NCBI GenBank assembly: GCA_041917975.1
Contig: JAYRWN010000356.1
Coordinates: 1 to 35,907, forward strand
Source of the DNA: JAYRWN01 sp041917975
GTDB lineage: Bacteria; Bacteroidota; Bacteroidia; Chitinophagales; Saprospiraceae
Direction: 5' to 3'
DNA length: 35,907 nt
Below, one piece after another: positions 15,812-24,317 of this stretch. Position 1 is the stretch's first letter, and each line of letters starts with the position of its first letter. The position numbers and the translations under genes are program-made. The notes under the pieces were generated by a model. That model was given only the letters and a program-made list of their open reading frames with translations. It had not been told where the DNA came from and did not search any database.

Positions 15812-16540
15812 CTAACGTTTTTGTGCGCGTTTTTTCTTAGATCCACCTGCTCCCCCGCCTTGATTGGATGGTCTTTGCTTTTTGGTCATCCCCAGATTTG
15901 GAGATAAGTCCCGTTTACCAAGGACTTCACCTTTGCAAATCCAGGTTTTGATACCTATTTTACCGTACACCGTCTGCGCTTCCTTTAACGCGTAATCGAT
16001 GTCGGCACGGAATGTATGCAGTGGCGTGCGACCTTCCTTATATTCCTCGGAACGAGCCATCTCAGCACCATTCAGACGTCCAGAAATACGCACCTTGATG
16101 CCTTCCGCTCCGGAACGCATGGTGGATTGTATAGACATTTTTATCGCGCGACGATAGTTTATCCTGCTTTCAATTTGTTTAGCGATAGACTCACCAACGA
16201 TAGCAGCATCTAATTCAGGTTTGCGGATTTCCAGAATATTAATCTGTACATCCTTATTGGTGATCTTTTTTAACTCTTCTTTGATTTGGTCCACTTCTGC
16301 ACCACCTTTACCAATGATGATACCAGGCCGTGAAGTATGGATGGTAACGGTCACACGCTTTAAGGTGCGCTCGATAACTATACGGGCTATACCCCCTTTA
16401 AGAATACGCGCATTCAGATAGTCGCGTATTTTTTCATCTTCTACTACTTTTTCAGCCATATCCGTGCCGCCGAACCAGTTGGATTCCCAGCCCCGGATTA
16501 TGCCTAAACGATTGCCAATTGGATTAGTTTTTTGACCCAT
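15812..16540 (-). CDS. rpsC: 30S ribosomal protein S3
   Basis: A 242-residue S3 beginning MGQKTNPIGNRLGIIRGWES. The N-terminal KH type II domain carries the GxxG loop in PGIIIGKGGAEVDQIKEEL, and the C-terminal domain has ESIAKQIESRINYRRAIKMS and YGKIGIKTWICKGEV. It ends in a Gly/Lys-rich tail. S3 lines the mRNA entry channel and has helicase activity with S4 and S5. It lies 22 bp after rplV. Confidence 0.98.
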   Translation of the reverse strand: MGQKTNPIGNRLGIIRGWESNWFGGTDMAEKVVEDEKIRDYLNARILKGGIARIVIERTLKRVTVTIHTSRPGIIIGKGGAEVDQIKEELKKITNKDVQINILEIRKPELDAAIVGESIAKQIESRINYRRAIKMSIQSTMRSGAEGIKVRISGRLNGAEMARSEEYKEGRTPLHTFRADIDYALKEAQTVYGKIGIKTWICKGEVLGKRDLSPNLGMTKKQRPSNQGGGAGGSKKKRAQKR

Positions 16541-16562
16541 GGATCACTTTTTATCGATGTTT

Positions 16563-16955
16563 TTATTCTTCTTCTTCGTTGTTAGCAACAGCTTTCTGAT
16601 CTTTTGGAATGGCCACCCGGTTTTGAACCACCAAAGTTACATGGTTAGTCCGTTTGCGTATCCGGTGGGCACGTCCGTGTGGTGCAGCTTGAAACCGCTT
16701 CAGCGTGGTTCCTTCATCTACCCACACTTTAGAGACTACCAAGTCATAATTATCCGCATTCAGTGACCCGCTGTTATTCTCCCAGTTGGCAACCGCGGAC
16801 ACCAATACTTTCTCCAGCCATCCACCAGCTTCACGATTGGTGTATTTTAGTATACCCAAGGCCTGATCTACCTTTTTGCCTCTGATGGTATCTACCACCA
16901 TGCGCATTTTGCGGGCTGACATTGGACAATTTCGAAGTTTAGCTACTGCTTCCAT
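16563..16955 (-). CDS. rplV: 50S ribosomal protein L22
   Basis: A 130-residue L22. The core has AKLRNCPMSARKMRMVVDTI and RGKKVDQALGILKYTNREAG, and the tunnel-lining beta-hairpin precedes RAHRIRKRTNHVTLVV. The hairpin forms part of the exit-tunnel constriction targeted by macrolides. A short acidic end (NNEEEE) is unusual for an rRNA-binding protein. It lies 39 bp after rpsS. Confidence 0.97.
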   Translation of the reverse strand: MEAVAKLRNCPMSARKMRMVVDTIRGKKVDQALGILKYTNREAGGWLEKVLVSAVANWENNSGSLNADNYDLVVSKVWVDEGTTLKRFQAAPHGRAHRIRKRTNHVTLVVQNRVAIPKDQKAVANNEEEE

Positions 16956-16994
16956 GATTGGATTTTTAATCTAATCGGTTATTTAAATGCTCAT

Positions 16995-17264
16995 TTACTT
17001 TTTACGGTTACCGGCATGTCCACGGAAAGTACGGGTGGGAGCAAATTCTCCCAATTTATGACCAACCATGTTTTCGGTGACAAATACTGGAATAAAAGTT
17101 TTTCCATTATGTACGGCCAGGGTAAGACTTACCATATCCGGGATAATCATAGAAGCCCTGGACCAGGTCTTGATTACCGACTTTTTATTTGTTTCCCGTG
17201 CTTTTTGCACTTTGGTTAACAATTTGTTGAATACGTATGGTCCTTTTTTAATGGAACGAGCCAT
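16995..17264 (-). CDS. rpsS: 30S ribosomal protein S19
   Basis: An 89-residue S19 starting MARSIKKGPYVFNKLLTKVQ and containing KTWSRASMIIPDMVSLTLAV, HNGKTFIPVFVTENMVGHKL and GEFAPTRTFRGH. S19 forms a complex with S13 in the 30S head. It lies 21 bp after rplB and 39 bp before rplV. Confidence 0.98.
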   Translation of the reverse strand: MARSIKKGPYVFNKLLTKVQKARETNKKSVIKTWSRASMIIPDMVSLTLAVHNGKTFIPVFVTENMVGHKLGEFAPTRTFRGHAGNRKK

Positions 17265-17285
17265 GTTTCTCTAATTTAAATATGG

Positions 17286-18116
17286 TTATACTTTAGTTTT
17301 TCTTTTGGCAATGATCAACCGGTCAGACTGTTTATGTGGCTTGCGGGTCTTTTGCCCTTTTGCAAATATGCCGGTACGTGAAATGGGATGTCCACCTGAA
17401 GCTTTACCTTCACCACCACCCATCGGGTGATCTACAGGGTTCATCGCCACGCCGCGTACATGTGGTCTCCTACCTTTCCAACGGTTACGACCAGCTTTAC
17501 CGATTTGTTGTAATCCATGATCAGGATTGGAGGTCCGCCCAAATGTTGCGCGACAGTTTAACAATACCCGACGCACCTCACCCGAAGGCAATTTGATCAC
17601 AGCATAACGGTCTTCACGACCCATAAGGACCGCATTGGTACCTGCACTCCGTGCCAGGATTGCTCCTTGTCCAGGGTACATTTCTATACAGTGAATCTCC
17701 GAGCCAAGAGGCACGTTACTCAGGAGCATAGCATTGCCGATTTTGGGGCCCGCTTCCGGTCCTGAAAACAACTCATCACCAACCTTCAATTTATCCGGGG
17801 AGATGATATATCGTTTTTCACCATCTGCATACGCCAATAAAGCGATAAATGCAGTGCGATAGGGGTCATATTCAATGGATTTTACCGTGGCAGGTATGCC
17901 ATCTTTTTCCCGCCGGTAATCTATGACACGGTAACGTTTTTTATGGCCGCCACCTAATTGCCGCATGGTGCGGCGCCCTTCCAGATTCCTACCACCGGAC
18001 CGCCTTAGGGTAGTTAGCAAACTTTTTTCCGGCTGGTCGGTCGTTACTTCACTGAAGGTATTTCCTACCCTGAAACGGGTGCCTGGAGTGACTGGATTTA
18101 GTTTTTTAACTGGCAT
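17286..18116 (-). CDS. rplB: 50S ribosomal protein L2
   Basis: A 276-residue L2, needed for subunit association and peptidyl transferase activity. It has the OB-like and SH3-like domains with IEYDPYRTAFIALLAYADGE and the C-terminal signature RPHVRGVAMNPVDHPMGGGE containing the conserved functional His of the MNPVDHP loop. The end ISRTGIFAKGQKTRKPHK fits the family. It lies 35 bp after rplW. Confidence 0.98.
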   Translation of the reverse strand: MPVKKLNPVTPGTRFRVGNTFSEVTTDQPEKSLLTTLRRSGGRNLEGRRTMRQLGGGHKKRYRVIDYRREKDGIPATVKSIEYDPYRTAFIALLAYADGEKRYIISPDKLKVGDELFSGPEAGPKIGNAMLLSNVPLGSEIHCIEMYPGQGAILARSAGTNAVLMGREDRYAVIKLPSGEVRRVLLNCRATFGRTSNPDHGLQQIGKAGRNRWKGRRPHVRGVAMNPVDHPMGGGEGKASGGHPISRTGIFAKGQKTRKPHKQSDRLIIAKRKTKV

Positions 18117-18151
18117 GACTGCGCGTATTAATTGCTGTGCTTAAATAATGA

Positions 18152-18448
18152 TTAGATGTCCCCAAAGAAATCTATTTTCTCACCGGCTGCTACGGTAATG
18201 ATCGCTTTTTTACGGGCAGGTTTACGCCCGGTCAATACACCGGTACGCGTATTGCGGCGTCTTATTTTACCTGGGATAATCAGGGTATTTACTGCTGTTA
18301 CATTTACATTATACAGCTCCTCTACCGCTTTGCGCACCTCTACCTTATTAGCATCTTTTGCTACCAGAAAAGAATAATGCCCTTTCTCACTGGACAATTT
18401 ATCCGCCTTTTCTGAGATGAGAGGTTTGATTAAAATTCTCTTGGCCAT
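18152..18448 (-). CDS. rplW: 50S ribosomal protein L23
   Basis: A 98-residue L23 beginning MAKRILIKPLISEKADKLSS, with FLVAKDANKVEVRKAVEELY and VNVTAVNTLIIPGKIRR. It is the main docking protein for trigger factor and SRP at the exit tunnel. It lies 36 bp after rplD and 35 bp before rplB. Confidence 0.96.
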   Translation of the reverse strand: MAKRILIKPLISEKADKLSSEKGHYSFLVAKDANKVEVRKAVEELYNVNVTAVNTLIIPGKIRRRNTRTGVLTGRKPARKKAIITVAAGEKIDFFGDI

Positions 18449-18484
18449 TTTTTGACACTTTTGTTATTTACCAATTTGCTCGCT

Positions 18485-19099
18485 TTAACTCAAACTGTTA
18501 ACCGCGCTGACACTGAAAATCAAATTCTCGGCATTTACTATTTGGTAGGTATTCAGATCTTTCACCGCACACACATCATGTTTAGGTAAATTGCGACCGC
18601 TGAGGTACAATGCATTATCCTGATTTTCCAGTACCAGAATAGATTTTTTACCATTTAACTGCAAGCTGCTCAATATTCCCACCAATTCTTTAGTCTTTGG
18701 CTTTTCCAATGTAAAATCTTCCACAATCACTATTTTACCATCAGTTGCTTTAGCCGACAGTGCTGATTTGCGCGCCAATTCCTTAACCTTTTTGTTCAGG
18801 CGTTGACTATAATCCCGAGGATGAGGACCGAAAACCCGAGCCCCTCCTTTAAATAAGGGGTTCTTGATCGAACCCGCGCGAGCCGTACCGGTACCTTTCT
18901 GTTTTTTCAACTTCCGCGTTGATCCGGAGATTGTACTTTTCTCTAAAGAATCATGGGTACCCTGCCTTTGATTAGCCAAATATTGTTTAATGGCCAAATA
19001 CACGGCATGTTTATTTGGTTCAATACCAAATATGCTTTCCGGCAGCGTAACGCTTTTCCCGGTTTTTTCTCCTTTTATGCTTAAGATTTCAATTTTCAT
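18485..19099 (-). CDS. rplD: 50S ribosomal protein L4
   Basis: A 204-residue L4. The extended tunnel loop reads STRKLKKQKGTGTARAGSIK NPLFKGG-like (split here for length), followed by VFGPHPRDYSQRLNKKVKEL and a C-terminal Rossmann-like fold. L4 is an assembly initiator and, in gamma-proteobacteria, represses the S10 operon by attenuation; a comparable leader was not recognised here. It lies 8 bp after rplC. Confidence 0.97.
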   Translation of the reverse strand: MKIEILSIKGEKTGKSVTLPESIFGIEPNKHAVYLAIKQYLANQRQGTHDSLEKSTISGSTRKLKKQKGTGTARAGSIKNPLFKGGARVFGPHPRDYSQRLNKKVKELARKSALSAKATDGKIVIVEDFTLEKPKTKELVGILSSLQLNGKKSILVLENQDNALYLSGRNLPKHDVCAVKDLNTYQIVNAENLIFSVSAVNSLS

Positions 19100-19107
19100 C
19101 TCATGCC

Positions 19108-19728
19108 TTATTTAACGATCATTACAATAGATCCTTTAGCACCTGGTACTGCACCATGGATCAATACCAAGTTTTTGTCTTCCAGGATCTTAACTACCTT
19201 AAGATTGCGGACTTTCACCCGGTCACTACCTAAATGTCCGGCCATGCGTAATCCTTTCACCACTTTAGAGGGATATGAAGATGCACCAACCGATCCCGGA
19301 GCACGTTCGCGGTCGTGTTGACCATGTGTGCGGGCTCCAACACCGGAGAAATTATGACGGGTAACCACACCTTGGAAGCCTTTACCTTTGCTCACACCGA
19401 TGGCGGCTACTTTATCTCCTTCTTTCAGGACTTCATTTACCTTCACCAGCTCGCCGAGGGTTTTCACCAACGGATAGTCTCTAAACTCCTTTACTGCACT
19501 TTTCGGAGCAGTTTCTGCCTTGGCAAAATGCCCGGCCAGAGGTTTAGTGGTGCTCTTGGCTCTTTTCTCTCCAAAAGCCAGCTGAATGGCATTATAGCCA
19601 TCGCTGTCAGTGGTTTTCACTTGCGTGACGACATTCGGGCCTGCCTCGATGACGGTACAGGCTACGTTTTTTCCAGCACTATCATAGATACTAGTCATGC
19701 CGATTTTTCTGCCAATGATTCCGTTCAC
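19108..19728 (-). CDS. rplC: 50S ribosomal protein L3
   Basis: A 206-residue L3 beginning MNGIIGRKIGMTSIYDSAGK, with KGKGFQGVVTRHNFSG, ARTHGQHDRERAPGSVGASS and MAGHLGSDRVKVRNLKVVKI. It is an early-assembly protein close to the peptidyl transferase centre. The 100-bp gap to rpsJ is the longest inside the S10-spc part of the block. Confidence 0.97.
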   Translation of the reverse strand: MNGIIGRKIGMTSIYDSAGKNVACTVIEAGPNVVTQVKTTDSDGYNAIQLAFGEKRAKSTTKPLAGHFAKAETAPKSAVKEFRDYPLVKTLGELVKVNEVLKEGDKVAAIGVSKGKGFQGVVTRHNFSGVGARTHGQHDRERAPGSVGASSYPSKVVKGLRMAGHLGSDRVKVRNLKVVKILEDKNLVLIHGAVPGAKGSIVMIVK

Positions 19729-19828
19729 TTTACTAAATATTTAGCTTTATACGGATGTAGAGAAAGGACAAATGCATTCCGCTTTGCCACTTCCGGACTA
19801 CCCCATGAATGAATAAATCCTATGCTGC

Positions 19829-20137
19829 TTATGTCAACTTTACCTGTATGTCTACGCCACTGGGCAGTTCCAATTTGGAAAGTGCATCCACCGTTTTGGG
19901 CGTAGGCGTGTAAATCTCGATCAGACGCTTGTGCGTGCGCAATTGGAACTGCTCCCGAGATCTTTTGTTGACGTGAGGTGATCGTAGAACGGTGAACACC
20001 TCTTTCTCGGTGGGCAGCGGAATCGGGCCCGTCACAACAGCGCCACTACTCCGCACCGTCTTAACGATCTTCTCCGTACTCTTGTCCACTAAATTGTGGT
20101 CGTAAGAACGAAGTTTAATCCTGATTTTCTGATTCAT
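19829..20137 (-). CDS. rpsJ: 30S ribosomal protein S10
   Basis: A 102-residue S10 (NusE) starting MNQKIRIKLRSYDHNLVDKS, with GPIPLPTEKEVFTVLRSPHV and NKRSREQFQLRTHKRLIEIY. Besides its place in the 30S head, S10 takes part in NusB/NusG antitermination and transcription-translation coupling. It lies 42 bp after fusA; the usual tuf gene between them is absent. Confidence 0.98.
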   Translation of the reverse strand: MNQKIRIKLRSYDHNLVDKSTEKIVKTVRSSGAVVTGPIPLPTEKEVFTVLRSPHVNKRSREQFQLRTHKRLIEIYTPTPKTVDALSKLELPSGVDIQVKLT

Positions 20138-20179
20138 AACCCTACTGAATGTTTAATAATAAATATTCTAACTGTCTTA

Positions 20180-22315
20180 TTATACTTTTACGGCTCCTTT
20201 GGCTTTTTCGATCACCGTTTCCGCAATGTTTTTAGGCACAGCCGAAAAATGTGAAAACTCCATGGTGGAACTGGCCCGACCGGAGGTGATTGTACGCAAC
20301 TGCGTCACATAACCAAACATCTCGGCCAGAGGCACATCAGCCTGGATGGCAATCGCTCCACCGGCTCTGCCTTCCTGACCTTTAGGCATACCGCGACGGC
20401 GGTTTAAGTCACCAATCACCGAACCTACATATTCTTCCGGGCAAACCACTTCCAGTTTCATGATGGGCTCCAGAAGCACCGGACCAGCCGATTTGGCCGC
20501 CTCGCGGAAACCTTCTTTGGCACATAGTTCAAAAGCTATCGGTTTAGAGTCGACGGTATGCGTACTTCCATCATAGACCCGCACTTTCATGCTATCCATA
20601 GTGAAACCTGCCAATGGTCCGTTATCCATGCAAGAATTAAAGCCCTTTATCGTCGGTGCGATCAATTCCCGGGGAATAGACCCTCCCACGATACTATTTA
20701 CAAATTGCATCCGCGTTTTGCCAGATTTAAAGTCCTCCGACTCCAGAAATTCAGGGTCAGCAGGGCCTAGCTCAAAAGCAATATCGGCAAATAAACCCGC
20801 ACCACCCGTTTGTTTCTTCAAACGCTCGCGATGGTCAACCTTTTTAGTTAAGGCTTCTTTATAGTTCACCTGGGGTGCACCCTGGTTACATTCTACTTTA
20901 AACTCCCTTTTCAAACGGTCTACGATGATCTCCAGGTGCAATTCACCCATGCCGCTAATGACCGTTTGGTTGGTCTCGTCATCGTAACGCACCCGGAATG
21001 TCGGATCCTCTTCTGCCAGCTTAGCCAGAGCCATACCCAGTTTATCCAGGTCTTTTTGGGTTTTAGGCTCGATGGCCACCCCAATCACCGGTTCCGGGAA
21101 ATTTATGCTCTCCAGCATGATGGGTTTTTCTATCAAACACAGGGTATCACCGGTGCGAATATCTTTAAAACCAACTGCAGCGGCAATATCACCTGCTTCA
21201 ACTTTATCGATCGGGTTCTGCTTATTAGCATGCATCTGAAATAGACGAGAGATGCGCTCTTTATCACCCGAACGTGTATTGAGCACATAACTACCGGCAT
21301 CCAATTTACCGGAATAAACCCGTAAATAAGCTAATTTACCAACGAAAGGGTCCGTGGTAATCTTAAAGGCCAAAGCAGCAAATGGGTCATCCACTGTTGG
21401 TCGTCTTTTTTCTTCTTTGTCCGTATCGGGGTTAATGCCGGTGATGGCATCCATGTCAGCGGGCGCTGGCAAGAACGCACACACAGCATCCAACACGGCT
21501 TGCACACCTTTATTTTTGAAAGCAGTACCACAAAATACCGGGGTAATACTCATACCAATCACGGCTTTGCGGATGGCTGCTCTGATTTCATCAGCACTGA
21601 TAGACGCAGGATCTTCGAAGTATTTCTCCATCAGATGCTCATCGTATTCGGCTACAGATTCCAGTAATTTTTCCCGGAATTCCTCTACAGTACTTTGCAA
21701 GTCAGCAGGTATAGGAATCACTTTATAGGTCATTCCTTTATCTTCTTCGTTCCAGATGATGGCTTCATTTGTGATCAGGTCAACGACACCTTTGAATGTC
21801 TCTTCAGACCCGATAGGTACCTGCAAGGGCACTGCGTTAGCGCCTAGTTTTTCTTTGATTTCTTTAACGACATTAAAAAAATCAGCCCCGGCCCGGTCCA
21901 TTTTGTTTACAAAGGCCAGACGAGGCACTTTATAACGATCAGCTTGACGCCATACAGTTTCTGACTGAGGTTCCACTCCGGACACTGCACAGAACAGAGC
22001 AACGGCACCGTCCAGTACCCGTAGAGAACGTTCTACTTCCACGGTAAAATCCACGTGACCGGGTGTGTCAATAATGTTAATGACATAAGGTTGATCTTTC
22101 CATTTCCAGCTGGTCTTAGTAGCTGCAGAAGTAATGGTAATCCCTCTTTCCTGCTCTTGAACCATATGGTCCATGGTTGCAGCGCCATCATGTACTTCAC
22201 CAATCTTGTAAGTAATACCGGTATAATAGAGAATGCGCTCGGTGGTAGTGGTTTTACCAGCATCGATGTGTGCTGCAATCCCTATATTCCGCGTATATCT
22301 TAAATCTTTTGACAT
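20180..22315 (-). CDS. fusA: Elongation factor G
   Basis: A 711-residue translocation GTPase. The GTP-binding domain carries AHIDAGKTTTTER (P loop, residues 15-27), the switch region QEQERGITITSAAT, IIDTPGHVDF and NKMD. Domains II-V follow, with MGELHLEIIVDRLKREF and GDLNRRRGMPKGQE in the C-terminal part. EF-G drives tRNA-mRNA translocation and, with RRF, recycling. It sits between rpsG (22 bp) and rpsJ (42 bp). Bacteroidota often carry further EF-G paralogues; this is the str-operon copy. Confidence 0.98.
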   Translation of the reverse strand: MSKDLRYTRNIGIAAHIDAGKTTTTERILYYTGITYKIGEVHDGAATMDHMVQEQERGITITSAATKTSWKWKDQPYVINIIDTPGHVDFTVEVERSLRVLDGAVALFCAVSGVEPQSETVWRQADRYKVPRLAFVNKMDRAGADFFNVVKEIKEKLGANAVPLQVPIGSEETFKGVVDLITNEAIIWNEEDKGMTYKVIPIPADLQSTVEEFREKLLESVAEYDEHLMEKYFEDPASISADEIRAAIRKAVIGMSITPVFCGTAFKNKGVQAVLDAVCAFLPAPADMDAITGINPDTDKEEKRRPTVDDPFAALAFKITTDPFVGKLAYLRVYSGKLDAGSYVLNTRSGDKERISRLFQMHANKQNPIDKVEAGDIAAAVGFKDIRTGDTLCLIEKPIMLESINFPEPVIGVAIEPKTQKDLDKLGMALAKLAEEDPTFRVRYDDETNQTVISGMGELHLEIIVDRLKREFKVECNQGAPQVNYKEALTKKVDHRERLKKQTGGAGLFADIAFELGPADPEFLESEDFKSGKTRMQFVNSIVGGSIPRELIAPTIKGFNSCMDNGPLAGFTMDSMKVRVYDGSTHTVDSKPIAFELCAKEGFREAAKSAGPVLLEPIMKLEVVCPEEYVGSVIGDLNRRRGMPKGQEGRAGGAIAIQADVPLAEMFGYVTQLRTITSGRASSTMEFSHFSAVPKNIAETVIEKAKGAVKV

Positions 22316-22337
22316 GATTATGTAGTCTTTCTAACGT

Positions 22338-22805
22338 TTAAGTTTTAAAATGCGCAAAGGCTTTGTTTGCTTCAGCCATGCGGTGGGTGTCTTCTTTCTT
22401 TTTCACGGCGGCACCTTCACCTTTGGCGGCAGCAATTAATTCGGCGGCCAATTTATCGGCCATGCTTTTACCAGCTCTCTGCTTGGCGTAGTTGATGATC
22501 CATTTCATACCGATGGCAATCTTCCGGTTTGCTGGTATCTCCGTTGGAATCTGAAAAGTCGCTCCACCAATACGGCGGCTGCGCACTTCCACGTGTGGAG
22601 TGGCGTTTGTTACCGCTTTCTCCCACAGTTCATGCTCATTTTCATTGGTGCGCTCTTTCACCAGATCCATCGCTTCATAAAATATACGATAGGACGTGCT
22701 TTTTTTACCGCGTTCCATCAGATTATTGACAAAACGGGACACGATTGGGTCCTGATAGCGTGGATCAGGTATAAGAATTCTGAGCTTAGGTTTTCTTTTC
22801 CTCAT
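22338..22805 (-). CDS. rpsG: 30S ribosomal protein S7
   Basis: A 155-residue S7 starting MRKRKPKLRILIPDPRYQDP, with VSRFVNNLMERGKKSTSYRI and VEVRSRRIGGATFQIPTEIP. It is a primary 16S binder that organises the 30S head and touches the E-site tRNA. It lies 37 bp after rpsL and 22 bp before fusA. In E. coli S7 represses this operon; no such leader was recognised. Confidence 0.98.
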   Translation of the reverse strand: MRKRKPKLRILIPDPRYQDPIVSRFVNNLMERGKKSTSYRIFYEAMDLVKERTNENEHELWEKAVTNATPHVEVRSRRIGGATFQIPTEIPANRKIAIGMKWIINYAKQRAGKSMADKLAAELIAAAKGEGAAVKKKEDTHRMAEANKAFAHFKT

Positions 22806-22842
22806 GATTACTTAATATGTATATATCATGCTTTAGTTAAAG

Positions 22843-23220
22843 TTATTTCGCTTTAGGTCTTTTAGTTCCGTAGCGTGAACGACTCTTCTTGCGATCATTC
22901 ACTCCGGCGGTATCCAGTGCACCGCGTACAATCGTATACCTTACACCCGGCAAGTCTTTTACCCTACCTCCCCGGATGAGGACGATGGAGTGTTCTTGCA
23001 GGTTATGACCTTCACCAGGTATATAAGCGATCACCTCGATTTGATTAGTTAGACGCACCTTAGCTACTTTACGCAGAGCTGAATTTGGCTTTTTAGGCGT
23101 TGTGGTATATACCCTTGTACATACGCCACGTTTCTGCGGACATTGATTTAATGCCCTGGCCTTACTCTTTGATTCTACTTTTTCCCTGCCGAGGCGAACT
23201 AACTGATTAATCGTAGGCAT
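22843..23220 (-). CDS. rpsL: 30S ribosomal protein S12
   Basis: A 125-residue S12, first gene of the ribosomal block. It has the decoding-site motif TPKKPNSALRKVAKVRLTNQ with Lys at the streptomycin-resistance positions (wild-type, sensitive pattern) and the GGRVKDLPGVRYTIVRGALD loop with the Asp that can be methylthiolated. It begins MPTINQLVRLGREKVE. The start codon is preceded by ACATTTTTT, with no Shine-Dalgarno sequence, and a promoter lies about 70 bp upstream. Confidence 0.98.
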   Translation of the reverse strand: MPTINQLVRLGREKVESKSKARALNQCPQKRGVCTRVYTTTPKKPNSALRKVAKVRLTNQIEVIAYIPGEGHNLQEHSIVLIRGGRVKDLPGVRYTIVRGALDTAGVNDRKKSRSRYGTKRPKAK

Positions 23221-23291
23221 AAAAAATGTCTGATTTAACTGATTTTAATACTTTTATAGCGTATTTAATACCCTCTTTTAAAAAGCGTCTG

Positions 23292-23321
23292 CAAAGATAT
23301 GACTATTTTTTAGTTGTGCAA
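23292..23321 (-). promoter_or_regulatory. Predicted main promoter of the rpsL-rplQ ribosomal block
   Basis: On the minus strand TTG (23321-23319), a 19-base spacer and TATCTTTG (23299-23292) fit the Bacteroidota consensus TTG-N17-23-TAnnTTTG in both sequence and spacing. The start site would be near 23286, leaving a leader of about 65 bases before rpsL. The same 137-bp gap must also hold the promoter of the divergent acetyltransferase gene. Confidence 0.75.
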
Positions 23322-23357
23322 CCACAAAATTTATTTTTTCCTAAAGTTTTCTAAACC

Positions 23358-23807
23358 ATGCCCGAAGTGATTATCCGCTCAGGCCTCCGCGCCGATCTGC
23401 CCGCTGTTCTGGATCTGGTCCGTGAATTGGCACTCTATGAACAAGCACCTGATGAAGTTCGCACCACCCTCGCCGACTATGAACGAGACTTCGACCATAT
23501 TTTCCACACCATCGTTGCAGAAGCAAATGGCCGTATCGTAGGTATGGCCTTGTATTTTATGACCTTCTCTACCTGGAAAGGCCGCATGTTATGGCTGGAG
23601 GATTTTATCATCACCCATTCCTACCGTCAAGCAGGCATCGGACGACGCCTCTTCGAAGCTGTCCTCGAGGAAGCTCAGCGTCGACAAGTGGTCCAGATGA
23701 AATGGCAGGTGTTGGATTGGAACGAACCTGCCATCCACTTCTACGAACGTTATCCGGTCACCTTCGACAAAGGCTGGTGGAACGTGCGATTGATGCTAGA
23801 CAAGTAG
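23358..23807 (+). CDS. GNAT-family N-acetyltransferase (SSAT/thialysine-acetylase-like)
   Basis: A 149-residue acetyltransferase. It has an N-terminal IRSGLRADLPAVLDLVRELA, LYEQAPDEV, the strand LWLEDFIITHSYRQAGIGRR with the acetyl-CoA loop RQAGIGRR (residues 90-97), and a C-terminal WNEPAIHFYER. The ELALYE and LEDFI features resemble the spermidine/spermine and thialysine acetyltransferase branch; the actual substrate is not established. It is divergent from rpsL and marks the switch from the ribosomal block to the plus-strand accessory region. GC appears somewhat higher than in the genes that follow. Confidence 0.88.
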   Translation: MPEVIIRSGLRADLPAVLDLVRELALYEQAPDEVRTTLADYERDFDHIFHTIVAEANGRIVGMALYFMTFSTWKGRMLWLEDFIITHSYRQAGIGRRLFEAVLEEAQRRQVVQMKWQVLDWNEPAIHFYERYPVTFDKGWWNVRLMLDK

Positions 23808-24317
23808 ACAGTCTGTCGAAATTGGTTTATTAAGTGCTCATATACTGTCGTTCAGAAGAGGTAACAGAACATTAGAGGTTCTAAAAGTCCTCGTCAGTGC
23901 AGGTAATTTTTTAATTAGTTACTTTTTTTCGCAGACCTTGTGCCTCTCATGGATTGGTGGCGGCCTTACTTCGATTTCTCTTTTCGTCCTTTTGTCCTCA
24001 CCAGGTGGGATCTCCACTGCGCTGCGATGGCTCAAACAGTAATTTCTTTTTCAGGAGTTTTGAACGTTTTTTAGCTAAAATGGATAAGATCGTAATGCGT
24101 TAAAAATATATTTATTGTTAATTTTTACAGCTGTTGAAAACATTCCTCGCTGTAGGCTGGGATCACCACATCCGCTGTTTCTTAATAAGTTTAAACGCGT
24201 GTTTTTAAAATTCTTTCGGCCCTGGGCTACCGTCGTCCATTTACCCCATACCGTTGTCTGTAGACTGACTCATAAAATCTAAAGTTTATCATTTAGCCTT
24301 ATAAAAAAAATTAACTC
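23808..24317 (+). other. 510-bp gap without a recognisable gene; possible decayed or repeat DNA
   Basis: No convincing open frame or RNA was found. AT-rich stretches alternate with two GC-richer patches (about 23935-24030 and 24145-24260). The patches share an imperfect word, TGGGATCTCCAC at 24006-24017 and TGGGATCACCAC at 24158-24169, each followed within a few bases by CGCTG. This looks like decayed coding or dispersed-repeat sequence rather than a normal promoter region. The promoter of the following DUF2911 gene should lie at its right end but no clear TAnnTTTG is visible. Confidence 0.4.
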
